Assembly: GCA_026224825.1 (NCBI GenBank)
Contig: JAMFRO010000088.1
Location: forward strand, 62,001 to 126,000
Direction of reading: 5' to 3'
Source: a bacterium
GTDB lineage: Bacteria > Pseudomonadota > Alphaproteobacteria > Acetobacterales > Acetobacteraceae
Length of the DNA stretch: 64,000 bases
In this document: positions 51,546 to 59,242 of the stretch, piece by piece
Numbering within the stretch: position 1 is the stretch's first letter
Layout of the letters: each line of letters begins with the position of its first letter
Program-made: the position numbers and the translations under genes
The notes under the pieces: generated by a model
What the model saw: the letters and a program-made list of their open reading frames with translations, nothing else
Told to the model about the DNA's origin: nothing
Databases searched by the model: none

Positions 51546-52226
51546 GCTGAGGCTGAGCTGGCGCTCGGCCAGCCGGTGCAGGCCGAGCACGGTGATGGAG
51601 CCGTAATTCACCCTTATCAGCCCCTCGCGCTCCAGGGCTTTCAACTGCCGGTTCAGCGTCTGGCGCGCCGCCGCCAGGCGCTGGCTCAGCTCCTCCTGCG
51701 GCATCTCTATGAGAATGCCCTGCTGCTGGCGCAAGGTTTTGCCATGGCTGAACGACAGCATGTACAGCGTGCGCAGCAGCCGGTCCTTCAGCGGCAGCGC
51801 ATTGCGGTCGCGCGCCTGGTGGTACACGGCCGAGAGGCTCAGGCTGAACAGTTGCAACAGCCGCCGCGCCAGTGCCGGGTGGCGCTCCAGCAGCGTCTCA
51901 AAGTCGCGGTTTGGGATAATCCGCATCTGCACCGGCGTCACCGCCACCACATCCGCCGTGGCGGGCAGCCCGCTGAAAGCCTCCGGCAGGCCAATCCAGT
52001 CGCCCTTGGTCATGGTCGCGGCCACGGCATCGCCGCCGCGCCCATCGGCCATGCGGTATTCCACCTTGCCCGCGCGCACTTGGTAAAGCTGTGAGCACTG
52101 GCAGCCCGTGCGCAGCAGCGCCTCGCCGGCCGCGATATCACGTTCATAACTAATGTCATCGAAGGCGCTGTGCAGTTCCGGCGATAGCTCGTCGAAAAAA
52201 CTATTTACATGGTTGATGGGCACCAT
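51519..52226 (-). CDS. Crp/Fnr-family regulator without iron-sulfur cysteines
   Basis: This 235-residue regulator has a cyclic-nucleotide-binding-like beta roll (residues 10-125) and a winged helix near 175-225 (MPQEELSQRLAAARQTLNRQ). It has only two cysteines, in TGCQCSQ near 42, not the FNR spacing, so it is not an FNR-type oxygen sensor. The recognition helix lacks E-x2-S-R, so it should read a site other than TTGAT. The start is ATG 52226 with AGGGAG upstream. It is divergent from the Rieske oxygenase gene with about 410 bases between. Confidence 0.85.
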   Translation of the reverse strand: MVPINHVNSFFDELSPELHSAFDDISYERDIAAGEALLRTGCQCSQLYQVRAGKVEYRMADGRGGDAVAATMTKGDWIGLPEAFSGLPATADVVAVTPVQMRIIPNRDFETLLERHPALARRLLQLFSLSLSAVYHQARDRNALPLKDRLLRTLYMLSFSHGKTLRQQQGILIEMPQEELSQRLAAARQTLNRQLKALEREGLIRVNYGSITVLGLHRLAERQLSLSSPRGGARL

Positions 52227-52635
52227 CACGGTAACTCCCTTAAACTCTTTTTGGTCTTGTTGTGGCGCAGCGTAGGCCGGAATCACACCCGACTGCAACA
52301 ATTTGCGGCCCCTCCGGCAAAGAGTTTCAGGGCACCCCGCTAGGGGGCTGATATAACACACAATAACTCATAACGCTGAAGATACCCGCCGGTGCGATGT
52401 TTGCCGTAACCGGTATCGCGGCCAAATCCGGCCCCAATCTGGCCGGTTGACAGCTCCCAACCGAAGGCGTTACCCGAAGCAGGACGAAAATAGCTAAGAG
52501 GGTGTTCAGACTTTCAGTCAGGTCGAATATCCCCAGGTCGAATACCCATTGTGCCAGCCATGGCATCGACGATAATAAGCGGCGACGATAATAAACGGCG
52601 AAAGCAATTTCCACGATCCGTAAGAGGGGCGAAGC
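52227..52635. other. 409-base divergent intergenic region with short direct repeats
   Basis: No protein is supported here. It holds two copies of a 16-base unit, CGACGATAATAAGCGG (52567-52582 and 52583-52598), differing at one base. An AGGTCGAATA-type direct repeat also lies at about 52520-52543. These could be binding sites for the divergent Crp/Fnr regulator or simple duplications. The oxygenase start is preceded by AAGAGGGG. Confidence 0.6.
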
Positions 52636-54057
52636 ATGACAATAATGACCCAGGTGAAAGACTTCCCATACGAGGGCGTCCCCTTCCCGATCACCGATCC
52701 GGAACGCATCCCCGTTCAGCGCTATTACGACGAGACCTTCTACAAGGCCGAAAACGAGCGCCTCTGGCCGCATGTCTGGCAGATGGCCTGCCGGCTGGAA
52801 CAGATCCCCAATGTCGGCGACTGGATCGAGTATAAAATCCTCGGCCAATCCGTCATCATCATGCATGCCGCCGAGGGCATCAAAGCCTATCACAACGCCT
52901 GCCGCCACCGCGGCGTGCCCATCACCGAAGGCAAGCCGCACGGCTCCTGCGAGAACGAGGGCTTCACCTGCCCCTTCCACGGCTGGCGCTGGAACATCGA
53001 GGGCCAGAACACCTTCGTCTACGGCAAGCAGAAATTCAGCGAACGCCAGCTCGACAAAGCCGACCTCGCCCTGCGCACCTGCCGCGTCGAAATCTGGGGC
53101 GCCTGCGCCTTCATCAATTTCGACGACAACGCGCCCTCCCTGCTGGACAGCATCGGCCCCCTGGCGCAGCGCCTCGAAGCCCACGGCCTCAGCAACCTGC
53201 GCGCCGAATGGTGGTACGCCACGGAGCTGCCGGCCAATTGGAAGCTCGCGATGGAAGCCTTCATGGAAGGCTACCACGTGATGAAAACCCACCCGCAGCT
53301 CCAGCGCACTTTGCCCGCGCTGTACAACTCCATGTACGCGTTTGAGATGCAGGACACCGGCGGCGTCGGCCTGCCCACCAACCCCTATCTCTCGGGCCGC
53401 GAGAACGTAAAGGCCCAGGTCAAGCACCTTGAGCTGCTCAGCGAAGGCATGGCCGGCATGGTCCACGCCAAGGAAATCGAAATCGCCAAGGAGCTGCTCG
53501 AAGTCGATCTGCCGGAAGACCCGATGCTGGCGGTGCAGACCTGGTACGGCATCTTCCAGGACCAGATCACCAAGCGCCTGCGCGCCAAGGGCGAGCCCAT
53601 CCCCGACCTCAACGCCGTCGCGGTGTCCGACCCGATCCATGCGGTGGAATATATCTTCCCGCATTACTTCCTGCTGCCGATGTTCACCTCGATGTCGGCC
53701 TACCGCATCCGCCCCACCGGCCCGGAAACCTGCATCTTCGAGCTATGGTCCCTCACCCCCAACGCCCCCGGCGAAGAGCCGGCGGTGCCGATGGAACCAA
53801 CCTGGCTGCCCTTCGACAGCCAGGAATTCCCGCCCATCCCGCGCCAGGATTATTCCAACATCCCCATCCAGCAGAAGGGGCTGCACGCGCATGGTTTCGA
53901 GTTCATGCGCCTGGCGGAAAACGTCGAAGGGCTCATCAGCAATTACGAGCGCATCATCGACGGCTATCTCGGCGGCGTCGACCCCGAGAAACTGGCGAAA
54001 GCCCAGCATCTCCTCGCCAGCAATTTCGACGGCAAGATTGCCGACCTGGGGTTCTGA
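52636..54057 (+). CDS. Rieske-type aromatic ring-hydroxylating oxygenase, alpha subunit
   Basis: This 473-residue oxygenase has a Rieske [2Fe-2S] domain: CRHRGVPI near residue 95 and CPFHGWRW near 118 (C-x-H and C-x2-H). The mononuclear-iron domain has NWKLAMEAFMEGYHVMKTH near 203, containing the two His ligands, and the bridging Asp/Glu. It needs a ferredoxin and reductase, but none lies nearby. Family members hydroxylate aromatics or demethylate quaternary amines; the substrate is unknown. It is divergent from the Crp/Fnr gene. Confidence 0.9.
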   Translation: MTIMTQVKDFPYEGVPFPITDPERIPVQRYYDETFYKAENERLWPHVWQMACRLEQIPNVGDWIEYKILGQSVIIMHAAEGIKAYHNACRHRGVPITEGKPHGSCENEGFTCPFHGWRWNIEGQNTFVYGKQKFSERQLDKADLALRTCRVEIWGACAFINFDDNAPSLLDSIGPLAQRLEAHGLSNLRAEWWYATELPANWKLAMEAFMEGYHVMKTHPQLQRTLPALYNSMYAFEMQDTGGVGLPTNPYLSGRENVKAQVKHLELLSEGMAGMVHAKEIEIAKELLEVDLPEDPMLAVQTWYGIFQDQITKRLRAKGEPIPDLNAVAVSDPIHAVEYIFPHYFLLPMFTSMSAYRIRPTGPETCIFELWSLTPNAPGEEPAVPMEPTWLPFDSQEFPPIPRQDYSNIPIQQKGLHAHGFEFMRLAENVEGLISNYERIIDGYLGGVDPEKLAKAQHLLASNFDGKIADLGF

Positions 54058-54177
54058 TCCGCCCAACGACCCATAAAAAAACCGGTAATAATATATTTGA
54101 CTAAGTTGTTTTCGACAGTTGCGCTACGAACCGCTCCAGGTAAATATGGAAATGGAACGATTTTTAGGTGATGGTTA

Positions 54178-54498
54178 ATGAAAAGCAAGTTGTTGATCTT
54201 ATTCATCGTGTTGGGGGGGTGTGCGACACCAGTGACAATGGAAGCGACGGGTGGTAGTCGTTCAGATGGAACGGTGGAATTGTCTTATAATTACAATGAG
54301 TTGGAGAGCCCCGTTGTTGACCCCGGTCAAGCGTTGGCAACAGCTCGTGAGAAGTGCGGGGCGTGGGGTTATAAGGATGCCGAAGCATTTGGCGAAGGCG
54401 TAAGCCAATGCTCACACTATAATGGTAATGGGAACTGTATCGCGCACATAGTTACTGTTACTTATCAATGCATTGGCAGTCCGAGTAGCGGGAGTTAG
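54178..54498 (+). CDS. YecR-like lipoprotein
   Basis: This 106-residue protein has a lipoprotein signal (LLILFIVLGGCATP, lipobox GGC). The mature part resembles the YecR/PF13992 lipoprotein family: ATGGSRSDGTVELSYNYNE, then WGYKDAEAFGEGV. Such genes are often found on phages. The DNA is visibly richer in A/T than its neighbours, fitting horizontal acquisition. It stands alone, with a terminator downstream at 54549-54588. Confidence 0.75.
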   Translation: MKSKLLILFIVLGGCATPVTMEATGGSRSDGTVELSYNYNELESPVVDPGQALATAREKCGAWGYKDAEAFGEGVSQCSHYNGNGNCIAHIVTVTYQCIGSPSSGS

Positions 54499-54548
54499 AA
54501 GAAACGTAGTTTCGCAAGCCCTTTAACTTAGCCAAATATGTTATTACC

Positions 54549-54588
54549 AAAAAACCGGCCTTCCCCGCCAAGGGAAGGCCGGTTTTTT
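54549..54588. terminator. Strong bidirectional rho-independent terminator
   Basis: A perfect 11-base-pair stem (CCGGCCTTCCC and complement, loop of six) is preceded by AAAAAA and followed by TTTTTT. It serves the YecR-like gene on the plus strand and the small secreted protein gene on the minus strand. Confidence 0.92.
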
Positions 54589-54600
54589 ATGCGGCAGCGA

Positions 54601-54837
54601 TCAATAATATGACCAATGGTTCTGCTTGTACGCGCGATGGTTATAATAATGGCCGTTGTAATGGTAATGATAATGGTGGCTCTGATAGAGGTAATCGGCC
54701 TGGGTGCTGGTCGCGGCCACGGCCACATCCAGCGGCTGGCTCGCCGGCATGGCCGTGGCGGCCATCGGCGCGGCAACAGCCAGAGCAGTGGCCAGAGCGA
54801 ATGGCGATAACAAAGATAGTTTCTTGGTCAATTGCAC
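54601..54837 (-). CDS. Small secreted Tyr/His-rich protein
   Basis: This is a 78-residue protein. The start is GTG 54837 because AGGAGG sits six bases upstream; the longer in-frame version has no such site. A signal peptide (LLSPFALATALAVAAPMAAT) precedes a mature part ending in a dense run of tyrosines and histidines (LYQSHHYHYHYNGHYYNHRA). Such a tail could bind metal ions or cross-link, but this is only composition. No family was recognised. It may be a periplasmic metal-buffering or envelope peptide. Confidence 0.65.
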   Translation of the reverse strand: MQLTKKLSLLSPFALATALAVAAPMAATAMPASQPLDVAVAATSTQADYLYQSHHYHYHYNGHYYNHRAYKQNHWSYY

Positions 54838-55119
54838 TTGCGTCCTCCTAAGTCCTAAGCCCGAGACGTGGTGATCGCGGCAGGGGGCTTCAATGCGCCG
54901 TACCGGCACCACGCCGGGCCATGCCCGCACCACGGCCCGCGGGAATGTGCACAACGGCTTGAAACCATTGGAACCCGGGCGCGCCGGATGGGAATTGCTA
55001 AGAAGCGATGAAACTTCGCTTAACTTGCCCAGATCCGCCGTGGCTTGAAAACCCATTACTTGAAAAGAAGGTAACAGCACCGAAGTCTTAAGGGTTCATT
55101 ATCGTCCAAGGACAGGATC

Positions 55120-55572
55120 ATGAGACGATTTGCGAAATTTCTGGCTGTAATTGTGACCTGTGGTGCGGCCTGCATCACGGCGGCACCGGCCTCGGCGCAT
55201 GGCGGTGGCGGCTGGCATGGCGGTGGCGGCTGGGGCGGCGGCGGCTGGCATGGCGGAGGTTGGGGTGGCTGGGGTGTCGGCATCGGCATCGCCCCGGCCT
55301 ACCCGTATTACTACCCGCCACCGGTGTATTACCCCCCGGCCCCGGCCTATTACCCACCACCCCCGCCCGGCTATTTCGCCCCCTATCCCGGCTACATCCA
55401 GCAATCCCCACCCCCACAGGCCCAGCCCGCCCCGGTCCAAAGCAGCGATGCCGCCGCCCAATCCTGCAACGCAAACACCTACGTCTGCCCCATGGAAGTC
55501 ACCGTACCCGTCGGCGGGCGCTGCTACTGCCGCGGCAATGAGGGCGAGCGCGTCTACGGCGCCGCGCAATAG
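55120..55572 (+). CDS. Secreted Gly/His- and Pro/Tyr-rich protein
   Basis: This 150-residue protein has a signal peptide (FLAVIVTCGAACITAAPASA). It continues with a glycine/tryptophan/histidine repeat segment (GGGGWHGGGGWGGGGWHGGG) and a proline/tyrosine repeat (PYYYPPPVYYPPAPAYYPPP). The C-terminal domain has four cysteines (SCNANTYVCPMEVTVPVGG; CYCRG). This layout resembles small YXWGXW/DUF-type envelope proteins, but the family is not certain. The gene may be co-transcribed with the 74-residue gene that follows. Confidence 0.7.
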   Translation: MRRFAKFLAVIVTCGAACITAAPASAHGGGGWHGGGGWGGGGWHGGGWGGWGVGIGIAPAYPYYYPPPVYYPPAPAYYPPPPPGYFAPYPGYIQQSPPPQAQPAPVQSSDAAAQSCNANTYVCPMEVTVPVGGRCYCRGNEGERVYGAAQ

Positions 55573-55601
55573 GCCGCCAGCCCAAACCAAAGGAGAATAT
55601 T

Positions 55602-55826
55602 TTGACCGCAACCCATCCCATCCACGCCTTACGCGCCAGTCTCGAGGATAAACGCCTCGAAGCAGTCCAGGCATTGGCGGATTTGGGGGCAACCGCAGGC
55701 ACCCCTCTCGACCCCACCATCCTGGCCGAACTCGCCCTCATCCAACTGGCTCTCACGGCCGTGCGGGAAGAGATAGACGCGCACAGCGTCAAGCTCGGCT
55801 GGGGCAGCGCCGAGGCTTTGGCATAA
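55602..55826 (+). CDS. Small helical cytoplasmic protein, unknown
   Basis: This is a 74-residue protein starting at TTG with AAGGAGAATATT just upstream. The sequence is two amphipathic helices (LRASLEDKRLEAVQALADLG and ELALIQLALTAVREEIDAH). No domain was recognised. It lies 29 bases after the Gly/Pro-rich secreted protein and ends 30 bases before the 3' end of the tRNA gene on the opposite strand. Confidence 0.55.
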   Translation: MTATHPIHALRASLEDKRLEAVQALADLGATAGTPLDPTILAELALIQLALTAVREEIDAHSVKLGWGSAEALA

Positions 55827-55856
55827 AATATGGATTTACTAAAACATGGATTTACA

Positions 55857-55931
55857 TGGTAGCGGCGGAAGGATTTGAACCTCCGACCAAGAGATTATGA
55901 TTCTCCTGCTCTACCACTGAGCTACGCCGCC
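55857..55931 (-). tRNA. tRNA-Met (anticodon CAT)
   Basis: The minus strand folds as a tRNA of 75 bases including an encoded CCA. It has the acceptor strand GGCGGCG, the D-arm GCTCAGTGGTAGAGC, an anticodon loop ATCATAA with anticodon CAT, and a T-arm carrying GGTTCAAATCC. It has a G1-U72 pair. This is the elongator form; an Ile-tRNA(CAU) with modified anticodon cannot be excluded from sequence. Confidence 0.93.
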
Positions 55932-55976
55932 GCACCGTGAGCCAGCCGGGTACCCCGCCGGCACGGGGAAGTCAAT

Positions 55977-56010
55977 CCAGAGATAGACCCGCCAGAGATA
56001 GACCCCCCAG
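55977..56010. repeat. 15-base tandem duplication
   Basis: CCAGAGATAGACCCG (55977-55991) is followed directly by a copy with one change (55992-56006) and a partial third copy. It lies between the tRNA gene and the permease terminator. Confidence 0.8.
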
Positions 56011-56020
56011 AGCCGGACCC

Positions 56021-56060
56021 AAACAAAAGGCCCCGGACCTGAGCCCGGGGCCTTTTGTTT
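56021..56060 (-). terminator. Terminator of the amino-acid permease gene
   Basis: A 16-base-pair perfect stem (AAACAAAAGGCCCCGG and complement) with an eight-base loop lies 12 bases past the permease stop. A/T ends on both sides allow function in either direction. Confidence 0.85.
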
Positions 56061-56071
56061 GTTGTGGCGTC

Positions 56072-57478
56072 TCAGCCTTCCATATCGGTGGCGATGCTCG
56101 CCAGCACCTGCGGCGACTTCGCCTTCAGCACCAGGAACCACACCAGCCCGATGGCCAGATACACGGCGAACACCGGCGGCAGCATGTTGAACGGCGCCGC
56201 CGGATAGGGGAACAGGCTGGCGTAGATCACGAACGCCATCATACCCGCACCGATGACGGTGTAGACGACATGCTGGGGTTTCAGCACCCCGCCGCGGTAC
56301 AGATCCACAGGGGCCGCCAGGCAGATGCCGAAATACACCACCACGAAGCCATAGGTGGCGATGGTCCCGGCCAGGCCGAACCCGTTGAGGAAGCCTTCCG
56401 GCAGCAGTGCCAGGATCACCAGCAGCGTGATCACGCCGGAGGCATACACCGCGATATGCGGGGTTTTATGTGTCTTGTGCACCAGCCCCATGGAGCCGTG
56501 CAGGAACTGGTAGCGGCCCATGGAATACAGCATGCGCGAGCTGGCGTTCAAACATGCCAGCGCGCAGGCAAAGGCGCTGATGATGGCGGCAACATACACG
56601 ATGCCGGCAGCCCAGGGCAGCCCCGCCTTATTGGTCATATCGGCAAATGGCGAGGAGGAGCCGGCAATGGCGCCGGTATTGTCATCCATGGACATCACCA
56701 TGAAATACGCCAGCACGGTGAAGAAGATGCCGACGATGGCGGCCGAGCCGACCACCGCATAAGGAATGTTCTTCACCGGATCAGCCGATTCCTTGGCCAG
56801 CGTGGCAGCACTCTCAAACCCCACCCAGCTAAACACCGCGAACGCCATGGCAGACATGATGCCGCCGACCGGGAGTGCGTGGACGTTGAGCTGCTTCGGA
56901 TCCACGATCGTGCCATGCTTGACCGCCACCAGGGCGGTGATCACGACGATGATACCGACCGAGATACATTCCAGCACTAGCCCCATGCGCGAGGAGAAGG
57001 TGATGTCGCGATAGGCAGCGAACACCACCAGCCCCAGCACGACGAGGGAGATGAGAGTCTGCGCGGCGAAGCCGAGCGACAGGCCGAACACGCCCAGCAC
57101 GTTGTTGAGGAACAAAGGCTCGCTCATCAGCACCGCCACGGCGGTGGTGATATAGGCAAGCACCATGGCCCAACCGGCCAGTGCTCCTGCCACCGGGCCG
57201 AAATTACGGCCGATATACACGAAGAACGAACCAGCCTCGGGGTGGCGCTTGGCCAGGCTGGAGATGGAGGCGCCGACGAAGATGAGCCCGAAAGTGGCCA
57301 GCGCATAGGAAACCCAGGAGCCGATCCCGGCCAGCCCGGCAACGACGGTGATGTTCAGCGCCGGCGTCAGCGTCGGCGCGATATTGGCGATGGATTGGCC
57401 GAGCGTCTCGATCTTGTTGAGCGCCCCGTGTTTAAGCTGCGGCGGCGCGTGCGCGGCGATGTCTGTCGTGGCGACCAT
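56072..57478 (-). CDS. APC-family amino-acid permease
   Basis: This 468-residue inner-membrane carrier has about twelve helices. The first-helix motif reads VVAGLAGIGSWVSYALATFG, and SLAKRHPEAGSFFVYIGRNF follows near residue 75 (consensus AYPEAGG-Y region). SWVGFESAATLAKESADPVKN near 225 is typical of the APA/AAT families. The substrate is unknown. The start is ATG 57478 with GGAGAC upstream, rejecting a longer in-frame version. A strong hairpin ends the gene. Confidence 0.88.
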   Translation of the reverse strand: MVATTDIAAHAPPQLKHGALNKIETLGQSIANIAPTLTPALNITVVAGLAGIGSWVSYALATFGLIFVGASISSLAKRHPEAGSFFVYIGRNFGPVAGALAGWAMVLAYITTAVAVLMSEPLFLNNVLGVFGLSLGFAAQTLISLVVLGLVVFAAYRDITFSSRMGLVLECISVGIIVVITALVAVKHGTIVDPKQLNVHALPVGGIMSAMAFAVFSWVGFESAATLAKESADPVKNIPYAVVGSAAIVGIFFTVLAYFMVMSMDDNTGAIAGSSSPFADMTNKAGLPWAAGIVYVAAIISAFACALACLNASSRMLYSMGRYQFLHGSMGLVHKTHKTPHIAVYASGVITLLVILALLPEGFLNGFGLAGTIATYGFVVVYFGICLAAPVDLYRGGVLKPQHVVYTVIGAGMMAFVIYASLFPYPAAPFNMLPPVFAVYLAIGLVWFLVLKAKSPQVLASIATDMEG

Positions 57479-57769
57479 GCTCTTGTCTCCATGGGGTAAA
57501 AGGCGCCGCGCGAGCGGCGGGTTGAAATTCACCGCGCGAGCGGCCTGTGTCTATCCGTGTTTAAAATAATGCAAATGCCATGCCGGAATGCTGCAGTGCG
57601 GCGTATTTTCTAAAATCCCGCCCAGCAAGGCGAAAGAGAGGGAAAACGGGGGCAGGCGGTGGACGGGATTCGACCGGCGGGTGATAATAATTTGCACAAC
57701 CCGGCCACGGAGGGCATATTTTTTGAGCAACAGTAAACAATCTTTCCTGCAAATCCCAAAGTCGCGCCC
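57479..57769. other. Divergent promoter region between the permease and maf
   Basis: This stretch of about 290 bases has no supported gene. It contains a CCGCGCGAGCGGC/GCGCGAGCGGCC direct repeat near 57507-57545 and A/T-rich DNA near 57715-57735, which could hold the maf promoter. Confidence 0.4.
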
Positions 57770-58354
57770 TTGCAACTGATCCTGGCCAGCACCTCCGCCG
57801 CGCGCCAGGCCATGCTGCGCGAAGCCGGCATCGCGGCACTGGCCATCGCCTCCGGCGTGGATGAGGCCGCCGCGAAAGCGGAATTCTCCGGCCCGCCACC
57901 GGCTTTGGCCCAATTTTTAGCCCAGGCCAAGGCGGCAGCGGTGGCGCGCACCCACCCCGAGGCATTTGTTATCGGTGCCGACCAATTGCTCGTATGCAAT
58001 CGTAAAATCTTCGACAAGCCAACAAGCCCGGCCGAGGCAGCAGACCATCTACGCTACCTTTCCGGCCGGGCGCATGAGCTCGTCACCGCCGTCTGCGTCA
58101 TGCAGGGCGGCACGCTGCTGTGGGCGCACACGGAGTCAGCCCGCCTCACGGTCCGGCCACTGAGCGACGCCTTCATCGCCCGCTATCTCACGGCCGAAGG
58201 CGCCAAAATCCTGGATTGCGTGGGCGCCTACCGTCTGGAAGGCTGGGGCGCGCAATTATTCGAGCGCATCGAGGGCGATTATTTCACCATCCTCGGCCTG
58301 CCCTTGCTCGCCTTGCTCGGCTTCTTACGCGAGAGCGGGGCGCTGGCCGGCTGA
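57770..58354 (+). CDS. maf: Maf-family nucleotide pyrophosphatase
   Basis: This 194-residue protein has the family start ILASTSAARQAMLREAGI (S-x3-R motif). Further motifs are the conserved VIGADQLLVC near residue 64, DKPTSPAEAADHLRYLSG near 82 and DCVGAYRLEGWGAQLFERIE near 145. Maf proteins hydrolyse modified or non-canonical nucleoside triphosphates. The start is TTG with no strong ribosome-binding site. The 3' end overlaps the convergent XRE gene by 76 bases. Confidence 0.88.
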   Translation: MQLILASTSAARQAMLREAGIAALAIASGVDEAAAKAEFSGPPPALAQFLAQAKAAAVARTHPEAFVIGADQLLVCNRKIFDKPTSPAEAADHLRYLSGRAHELVTAVCVMQGGTLLWAHTESARLTVRPLSDAFIARYLTAEGAKILDCVGAYRLEGWGAQLFERIEGDYFTILGLPLLALLGFLRESGALAG

Positions 58355-58713
58355 ATGCGGTGCGCCCCATCCAGCAACCCCTGCATGGCCTCAACGGTTT
58401 CAGCATCAAGATGCCGCAGCTCCCGCGTCAGCCGGTTCGCAAGCGCAGTCTGCGCCGGGGTCAGCCCCGCCGCATTCAGCCGCAGCCTGGGCCGCGAGGT
58501 CTTCGCCAGCGCCACCAGCTCATCCGCCTCATCCCAGATCAGCCCGAAATACTGGCAGATCTGATGGATCAGCCCAGCCGAAGGCGTCCCCCGCCGCCCA
58601 TGCTCCAGCGCCGAGAGATAAGGAGCGGATATCTCCAGCGCCGCCGCCATATCCCGCTGCAAAATCCCCCGCGTCTGGCGCAATTCCCGCAGTTTTTCGC
58701 CAAACGGCGTCAC
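58279..58713 (-). CDS. XRE-family HTH regulator
   Basis: This 144-residue protein starts GTG 58713, overlapping the Smr stop (GTGA). The helix-turn-helix spans about 8-65 (EKLRELRQTRGILQRDMAAA; ISAPYLSALEHGRRGTPS). The C-terminal half is charged. Its last 25 codons run across the 3' end of the convergent maf gene. Coupling to Smr suggests the two act together, but the target is unknown. Confidence 0.8.
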   Translation of the reverse strand: MTPFGEKLRELRQTRGILQRDMAAALEISAPYLSALEHGRRGTPSAGLIHQICQYFGLIWDEADELVALAKTSRPRLRLNAAGLTPAQTALANRLTRELRHLDAETVEAMQGLLDGAHRIQPASAPLSRKKPSKASKGRPRMVK

Positions 58714-59228
58714 GCGCGCCGCCGTCGCAGCAGTATCCGCACCGAGCCCGTATTGGCCGCATGCGGATGCGCCAGCGCCAGAATCAACGGCCGCAGCCCC
58801 GGCGCATTCAGCCAATGCGGCAGCTCCCGCGCCAGAATCTCCCCCTTACCGGTAATAATCTCCACACAGCGAAACCCCGAGCCATAAGCCTGGTCCAGAA
58901 ACAACCGCACCTCATGATGCGCCTTGGCCGCCGTATGAAAGTGCAGATCAAGCCGCGCCTCCACCCTGGTCTTACCCGTCCTAAAATTCTTCCAGGCCGC
59001 TTTATCCAACCCGGACGGCGTAGCATTCAACCCCAGCTCCGCCGGCACCCGTGCCAGCCTGGGCTTTGCCACCACAACCGGCGGCAGGGCAGGGGCCGGA
59101 GACGCCGGCACCGGTTCTTCAGGCGGCAACGCCAGCCGCGTGCGCCCAGGCATCAGCCTGCTCAGCGTACGGCCATAAGCCGCCCACAGCCGCAAATCAT
59201 CCTCCGAGAGTCCCTGCCGCCGCGCCAT
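58710..59228 (-). CDS. Smr-domain protein
   Basis: This is a 172-residue protein. The start is ATG 59228 (MARRQGLSEDDLRLWAAYGR), rejecting a longer version that would overlap the transglutaminase gene. A proline-rich linker leads to a C-terminal Smr endonuclease-like domain: RLDLHFHTAAKAHHEV (LDLH motif), IITGKGE and HPHAANTGSVRILL. Stand-alone Smr proteins bind RNA or branched DNA and may nick it. It overlaps the XRE gene by four bases. Confidence 0.85.
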   Translation of the reverse strand: MARRQGLSEDDLRLWAAYGRTLSRLMPGRTRLALPPEEPVPASPAPALPPVVVAKPRLARVPAELGLNATPSGLDKAAWKNFRTGKTRVEARLDLHFHTAAKAHHEVRLFLDQAYGSGFRCVEIITGKGEILARELPHWLNAPGLRPLILALAHPHAANTGSVRILLRRRRA

Positions 59229-59242
59229 GCCCAATAATGGCG

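Noticed and set aside
52327-53664. 445-codon minus-strand frame opposite the Rieske oxygenase
   Set aside because: The oxygenase frame has both Rieske motifs and iron ligands; the opposite frame is compositionally an antisense shadow.
55937-56980. 347-codon plus-strand frame opposite the APC permease
   Set aside because: It runs through the terminator hairpin and is His/Arg/Gln-rich without domains; the permease has twelve helices and a good start.
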